In this document: piece by piece, positions 6,090 to 9,513 of the stretch | Layout of the letters: every line of letters begins with the position of its first letter | Position numbering within the stretch: position 1 is the stretch's first letter | Assembly (NCBI GenBank): GCA_012519365.1 | Contig: JAAYQH010000408.1 | Location: forward strand, 1-9,513 | Direction: 5' to 3' | Source: Planctomycetota bacterium | Lineage (GTDB): Bacteria; Planctomycetota; Phycisphaerae; Sedimentisphaerales; Anaerohalosphaeraceae | DNA length: 9,513 nt | Made by a program: the position numbers and the translations under genes | Notes under the pieces: generated by a model | Told to the model about the DNA's origin: nothing | The model's input: the letters and a program-made list of their open reading frames with translations, nothing else | Databases searched by the model: none

Positions 6090-6509
6090 TTATTCCAGCC
6101 TGGCCCGAATCCAACTTGCCTTGCTGATAGGCCTATCGTTTTTAAGAATCTCAACGACAATTCGTTTGAAATCACTGTCTGGAACAATCGTATTATAATC
6201 AATTTCCGACACGTTATACACTTTCACATCTCGTGCAAACATCTCGAAATCTTCAATGCTCTGGTCATTAATATCGATGGCCTGGCCTATGCTATCCAGT
6301 TCGCCGAAGGACATAGTCGCAGTGCGTTCGCGAATTTCTTCGATGAGAAACTCGGCAGTTGACAGATCGACGCTGGCGGCGTTGGCCATGGTAAAGGCGC
6401 TGTTGGAAGCGATCAACGCCGCTATCACCAGTCCGATCAGCATCGCGGCAAACAGCGACTCCAGCAACGTAAAACCGCTCGGGTTGTGTATGAGTCGTTT
6501 TGTTTTCAT
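6090..6509 (-). CDS. Minor pseudopilin, GspI/PilV-like
   Basis: The 139-residue protein has a basic leader (MKTKRLIHNPSG) and the prepilin motif G12|FTLLESLFAAMLIGLVIAAL with glutamate E17 at +5. Prepilin peptidase would cleave after G12 and methylate F13. The 'LLES/LLEv' form of the N-terminal helix is typical of GspI and PilV minor pseudopilins, and the length suits GspI. The remainder is a short acidic domain rich in isoleucine and aspartate, without cysteines or other marks I can interpret. GGTGAG (complement of 6516-6521) lies 6 nt before the ATG. It follows the PilC gene after a 59-nt spacer and precedes the GspJ-like gene. GspI and GspJ homologues together with GspK usually prime assembly of the filament; no GspK or GspG is visible here. 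Assignment to the prepilin class is firm, to GspI moderate. Confidence 0.82.
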   Translation of the reverse strand: MKTKRLIHNPSGFTLLESLFAAMLIGLVIAALIASNSAFTMANAASVDLSTAEFLIEEIRERTATMSFGELDSIGQAIDINDQSIEDFEMFARDVKVYNVSEIDYNTIVPDSDFKRIVVEILKNDRPISKASWIRARLE

Positions 6510-6545
6510 AGGAGACTCACCATTTTTAATGTTTGATCTTCATTC

Positions 6546-6563
6546 AATTCAAAATTCAAAATT
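6546..6563. repeat. Short tandem repeat of a 7-nt unit (AATTCAA)
   Basis: The spacer upstream of the GspI-like gene holds about 2.6 copies of AATTCAA in tandem. A related AATTCAA occurs in the next spacer (7773-7779). It is too short to classify; it may be a chance AT-rich leader or a remnant of an intergenic repeat family. Confidence 0.4.
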
Positions 6564-6568
6564 ATCCC

Positions 6569-7729
6569 TTAGCTTGTCGCCAGACTGGACATCTTGAAGA
6601 TGGGCAGAATAATACTCATCGCGATAAAGCCGACCAGCACCCCCATTACGACGATCATAATCGGCTCGATCATACTGGTGACGGTTTTGATCACGGTTTT
6701 CAGTTCGCGGGCATAAAACTCGGAGATATCGTTGAGCACTTCGCCGAGGGTGCCGGATTCTTCGCCGCTTTGAATCATCTGGACGACATTGCCCGGCATC
6801 AGGGCATAATCGGCCAGGCTGCCGGCGATTTTGCGGCCCTGGCGTACCGTTTCATAGACGCCTTTCCACATATTTTCATAGAGCATATTGCCGGAAATGT
6901 GCGCTGTAATCAAGAGCGTATCCAGAACCGGCACACCGGCATTGGTCAACACGCCCATCGTATGCATACTGCGGGTAATGTAAAGGCTTCGGCACAGGGT
7001 CTTGAACAGGGGGATTCGCAGTTTGGTTTTGTCCCACCAGTATTTGCCGGGGATGGTTTTATTGGTCGCATACCAAAACCCCATTAGTGCCGCCCCGATT
7101 CCGGGGAAAATCAAAAACCAATAACTTCTCATCACGCCGCTGAGGGTCATAATCATCCGGGTCGGCGCCGGCAGCAGATGTTCCCGACCGGCAAACACTG
7201 TCAGAAACCGCGGCAGCACAAACGTCAACAGAAAGGTGGTCGTCGAGATCGCCATCACGGCGATAATAATAGGATAGACCATCGCGCTGATGACCTGGCT
7301 GCGAGTCTCGGCTTCCTGATCAAGATATTCAACCAGCTGCTGGAGCATCGAACTCATCGAGCCGGAGATTTCCGCCGCGGCAATCATATTGATATACAGA
7401 TTGCTGAACACCTCGGGATGTTCGGCCAGGGCCTGCGAAAAACTCTGGCCGCCTTCAATGCGGTTTTTCAGGTCAAAGACAACAAGGCGAAATTTTTCTT
7501 TTTCAATTTGCGAACCAATCGAGTCCAGTGCATCCTGCAGGCTGATACCGGCACGCACCATCACTGCCAATTGATTGGTGAAATTCAAAATATCCTTTTT
7601 GCTGGGACCAAAGTCTATGCGAAAGCCGCTCTTGGCCGGGCGACCGGCTCGTTCTGTTGTGCGGCGGGTCTGTCGGACCGGCCCGGTGGAGACCTGCTTT
7701 TTGGCGGTCAGTTGTTCCATAAAAGACAT
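6569..7729 (-). CDS. Type IV pilus / type II secretion inner-membrane platform protein PilC/GspF
   Basis: PilC/GspF is the polytopic platform that couples the cytoplasmic ATPases to pilin extraction from the inner membrane. The 386-residue product has a basic, low-complexity N-terminal tail (8-37), then two copies of the T2SSF helical domain. The first begins near ILNFTNQLAVMVRAGISLQD (47-66) and the second near SMHTMGVLTNAGVPVLDTLL (254-273). Three membrane segments are evident at about 149-176, 203-221 and 355-378. The family motif ESGTLGEVL lies at 324-332. I start at ATG 7729, where GGGAG (complement of 7738-7742) sits 8 nt upstream. It lies between pilT and the pseudopilins, as in many pilB-pilT-pilC clusters. 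With PilT in the operon, PilC is the more likely name, but the sequence alone does not separate it from GspF. Confidence 0.92.
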   Translation of the reverse strand: MSFMEQLTAKKQVSTGPVRQTRRTTERAGRPAKSGFRIDFGPSKKDILNFTNQLAVMVRAGISLQDALDSIGSQIEKEKFRLVVFDLKNRIEGGQSFSQALAEHPEVFSNLYINMIAAAEISGSMSSMLQQLVEYLDQEAETRSQVISAMVYPIIIAVMAISTTTFLLTFVLPRFLTVFAGREHLLPAPTRMIMTLSGVMRSYWFLIFPGIGAALMGFWYATNKTIPGKYWWDKTKLRIPLFKTLCRSLYITRSMHTMGVLTNAGVPVLDTLLITAHISGNMLYENMWKGVYETVRQGRKIAGSLADYALMPGNVVQMIQSGEESGTLGEVLNDISEFYARELKTVIKTVTSMIEPIMIVVMGVLVGFIAMSIILPIFKMSSLATS

Positions 7730-7748
7730 AACGCACTCTCCCACAGTG

Positions 7749-7782
7749 TCAACGTTCAATCAAAAAACGAAAATTCAACGTT
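7749..7782. repeat. Direct repeat TCAACGTT in the pilT-pilC spacer
   Basis: TCAACGTT occurs at 7749-7756 and again at 7775-7782, a 26-bp period, in the 61-nt non-coding spacer between the pilT stop and the pilC start. AACGTT is itself palindromic, so the pair could be two operator half-turns, but no regulator is indicated by the sequence. Confidence 0.35.
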
Positions 7783-7790
7783 TAGAATTT

Positions 7791-8876
7791 TTAGGTACTT
7801 TGCATGACCGGTTCGGGCCGTGCCGGCAGCAGTTTTTCCATCTTGCCGGGATTGCTGGATCGCATAATCGCCTCTTCACGGTCAAGGAAGCCCTGCATAT
7901 ACATCGCTTGAATGCTGTGATCCATGCTTTGCATCCCCAGTCGTCGCGAAGTTTCGATAATATTGGGGATTTCATAGACGCGGTTTTCGCGGATACAGTT
8001 GCGAACCGCCGATGTACAGAGCAGAATTTCAACGCACGGCACCATCCCCGGCTGATCGACACGTCGAAACAGCGTTTGTGAAATAACCGCCTGAAGGGTG
8101 TTGGCCAGCATCGCGCGAATCTGGTTTTGCTGACTGGCTGGGTAAATGTCGATAATACGCTCGACCGTCTGTGAGGCGTTGACCGTGTGCAGTGTGCTGA
8201 AGACCAAATGCCCCGTTTCGGCGGCGGTAATGGTTGAACTGGTCGTTTCGAGGTCGCGCATTTCACCGACGAGGATAATGTCGGGGTCTTGACGCAGGGC
8301 GTGCCGCAGCCCGGACGCAAACGAGGTGCAGTCCGAGCCGATTTCCCGCTGCTCGATCATACATGATTTATTGTCAAGCAGATATTCAATGGGGTCTTCC
8401 AGCGTGATGATGCGTTTTTTGTATTTGCGGTTGATCACCCCAATCATCGCCGCCAGCGACGTACTCTTGCCCGAGCCAGTATGGCCGGTCACGACCACCA
8501 GTCCCCGCGGCAGATCGGTCAGTTCTTTGACCACCTCCGGCAGATGCAGCTCTTCGATATCGGGGACTTTGTTGGAAATGGCACGAAAGGCAATGGCGAT
8601 GCCGGCCTTTTGAAAATGGGCATTGACACGAAAACGACTGCCGTCGTCGATCATGGTCGAAAAGTCGAGGTCGCGTTTTTCCATAAACACCTTGAATTTC
8701 GCCTCGCCGACCATGGAGATGACCATCTTGGCGGCGTCTTCTTCGCTGACCACCGGCAGATCCATCAAAACCAGTTCCGTATTGATGCGCATCACCGGCG
8801 GCATACCCACATTGATATGGACATCCGAAGAGCCGCTCTCGATGGCGGTCGCAAGCATTTGTTTAATATCGATCAT
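7791..8876 (-). CDS. pilT: Twitching motility / pilus retraction ATPase PilT
   Basis: PilT is a hexameric cytoplasmic ATPase that powers pilus disassembly and retraction, driving twitching motility, surface sensing and DNA uptake. The 361-residue protein has the PilT length and layout: an N-terminal PAS-like domain beginning with SSDVHINVGMPPVMRIN (16-32), then the RecA-like core. Visible motifs are Walker A GHTGSGKST (131-139), the Asp box TLEDPIEY (158-165), Walker B DIILVGEMRD (199-208) and the His box TGHLVFSTLHT (221-231). Near the C-terminus, AVRNCIRE (290-297) corresponds to the PilT-specific AIRNLIRE motif required for retraction, with two conservative changes. That motif, and the absence of the tetracysteine of PilB, separate it from assembly ATPases. 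Start ATG 8876 has AAGGA (complement of 8884-8888) 7 nt upstream. It lies 64 nt after the PilB/GspE gene. PilU is the main alternative, but the 'RNxIRE' motif favours PilT. Confidence 0.95.
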   Translation of the reverse strand: MIDIKQMLATAIESGSSDVHINVGMPPVMRINTELVLMDLPVVSEEDAAKMVISMVGEAKFKVFMEKRDLDFSTMIDDGSRFRVNAHFQKAGIAIAFRAISNKVPDIEELHLPEVVKELTDLPRGLVVVTGHTGSGKSTSLAAMIGVINRKYKKRIITLEDPIEYLLDNKSCMIEQREIGSDCTSFASGLRHALRQDPDIILVGEMRDLETTSSTITAAETGHLVFSTLHTVNASQTVERIIDIYPASQQNQIRAMLANTLQAVISQTLFRRVDQPGMVPCVEILLCTSAVRNCIRENRVYEIPNIIETSRRLGMQSMDHSIQAMYMQGFLDREEAIMRSSNPGKMEKLLPARPEPVMQST

Positions 8877-8940
8877 AATATCGTCCTTATTCTATCCGCT
8901 GCCCTCAGTTCTCTGGTCTCGGCCCTTTGGTCCCTGTCTT
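8877..8940 (-). other. Strand-biased spacer upstream of pilT with an imperfect repeat
   Basis: In the transcribed (-) direction this 64-nt spacer is purine-rich. It carries an imperfect repeat, seen on + as CTCTGGTC at 8911-8918 and CTTTGGTC at 8925-8932, 14 nt apart. The pilT Shine-Dalgarno lies at 8884-8888. No promoter or terminator is recognisable. Confidence 0.4.
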
Positions 8941-9513
8941 TTATCCGCTGGCATTTCGACTGAAGGCCGCTGGATCAAGTCCTTCAGCCTCGGTAACGCG
9001 CAGCACTTCTTCGATGGTGGTAATGCCGTGTTTGACCTTGGTCAGACCGTCTTCAAATAAACTGGGCCAACCGCTTTTCCGAAACGCCCGCCGCATATTA
9101 TTAACTGATGAGTCCGTGTTAATTATTTCCCGAAAGGCTTCATCGACGATCAGCAGCTCATGAATGCCGCAGCGTCCGGCATAGCCGCTGTTTCGGCATT
9201 TCTCACACCCCTTGCCCATCAGCAGTTCGTTTGGCTCGATCTGTCCGATCTCAAGATATTTGCGCAGGTTCTCCGGCGGGGTAAACGGTTCTTTGCAGTG
9301 ATTACACAGCCGACGCACCAGACGCTGAGCCAGAATGCCGTTCAGCGAGGCGGCGATCAGATAGGGCTCCAGACCAATGTTGACCAGACGCGACACACTG
9401 CTGGGCGCATCGTTGGTGTGCAAGGTACTCAGCACCAAATGGCCTGTCAGGGCCGCCTGCACCGCGATCTGGGCGGTTTCAGCATCGCGGATTTCGCCGA
9501 TCATGATGATGTC
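8941..9513 (-). CDS. Type IV pilus / type II secretion assembly ATPase PilB/GspE, C-terminal part (5' end beyond window)
   Basis: This frame is open to the right edge, so only about the last 190 residues of a protein normally 550-600 long are present. It begins inside the Walker B motif ([14 protein letters not shown]), then has the His box [14 protein letters not shown] and the paired CxxC of assembly ATPases: CNHC, then [15 protein letters not shown], a zinc-binding tetracysteine. RxGIHELL-like [12 protein letters not shown] and the closing [10 protein letters not shown] are standard for PilB/GspE. The Walker A motif and N-terminal domains are off the window. The tetracysteine and TLHTNDA separate it from the PilT that follows. 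The enzyme powers pilin polymerisation on the PilC platform and is probably an early gene of the operon. PilB is favoured over GspE only by the neighbouring pilT. Confidence 0.93.
   Translation of the reverse strand, partial: DIIMIGEIRDAETAQIAVQAALTGHLVLSTLHTNDAPSSVSRLVNIGLEPYLIAASLNGILAQRLVRRLCNHCKEPFTPPENLRKYLEIGQIEPNELLMGKGCEKCRNSGYAGRCGIHELLIVDEAFREIINTDSSVNNMRRAFRKSGWPSLFEDGLTKVKHGITTIEEVLRVTEAEGLDPAAFSRNASG

Noticed and set aside
5989..6114. N-terminal extension of the GspJ-like pseudopilin overlapping the GspI-like gene
   Set aside because: It would place over 40 residues ahead of the prepilin leader, whereas class III leaders are short; ATG 5988 has a well-spaced GGAG. The extension merely reads through the two hairpins.

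Overview
The window reads as an ordinary, gene-dense stretch of a Gram-negative bacterial chromosome. It has eleven recognisable genes, one unidentified gene tail, and no mobile element, CRISPR array, tRNA or rRNA that I can support. Heptose biosynthesis (gmhA) together with type IV pilus/type II secretion assembly ATPases points to a bacterium with an outer membrane. The moderate GC content, a stand-alone CoaB, the 'EVGTGTGSFT' form of KsgA motif I and the pilB-pilT-pilC arrangement would fit a planctomycete-like lineage such as Phycisphaerae. That placement is inference from general familiarity and was not tested.

Region 1 (1-3390, + strand) is a housekeeping run: the 3' end of an unidentified gene, then pdxA (pyridoxal phosphate synthesis), ksgA/rsmA (16S rRNA dimethylation), gmhA (sedoheptulose-7-phosphate isomerase) and coaB (phosphopantothenate-cysteine ligase). 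Junctions are tight: 1 nt before pdxA, 80 nt before ksgA, 33 nt before gmhA, and an overlap between gmhA and coaB. The pdxA-ksgA pair matches the core of the E. coli surA-pdxA-ksgA-apaGH cluster. CoaB lacks the CoaC decarboxylase half that most bacteria fuse to it.

Region 2 (3391-5465) has an AT-rich convergent spacer, a U32-family gene on the - strand (TrhP/YegQ-like, tRNA hydroxylation), a divergent spacer of about 170 bp, and on the + strand a hydrogenase maturation endopeptidase (peptidase M52). The protease has its three metal ligands, but no hydrogenase structural gene is in view.

Region 3 (5488-9513, - strand, read right to left) is a type IV pilus / type II secretion operon: the 3' part of a PilB/GspE assembly ATPase (cut by the window edge), PilT retraction ATPase, PilC/GspF platform protein, a GspI/PilV-like minor pseudopilin and a GspJ/PilW-like minor pseudopilin. 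A retraction ATPase in the operon favours a dynamic pilus over pure secretion. The 59-97 nt spacers carry small repeats and, between the two pseudopilins, a pair of GC-rich hairpins whose loops are complementary. I judge that pair the most unusual non-coding structure here.

I found no convincing undescribed multi-gene system. The leads are modest: the paired hairpins, the CoaC-less CoaB joined to gmhA, and the hydrogenase protease without a visible hydrogenase.
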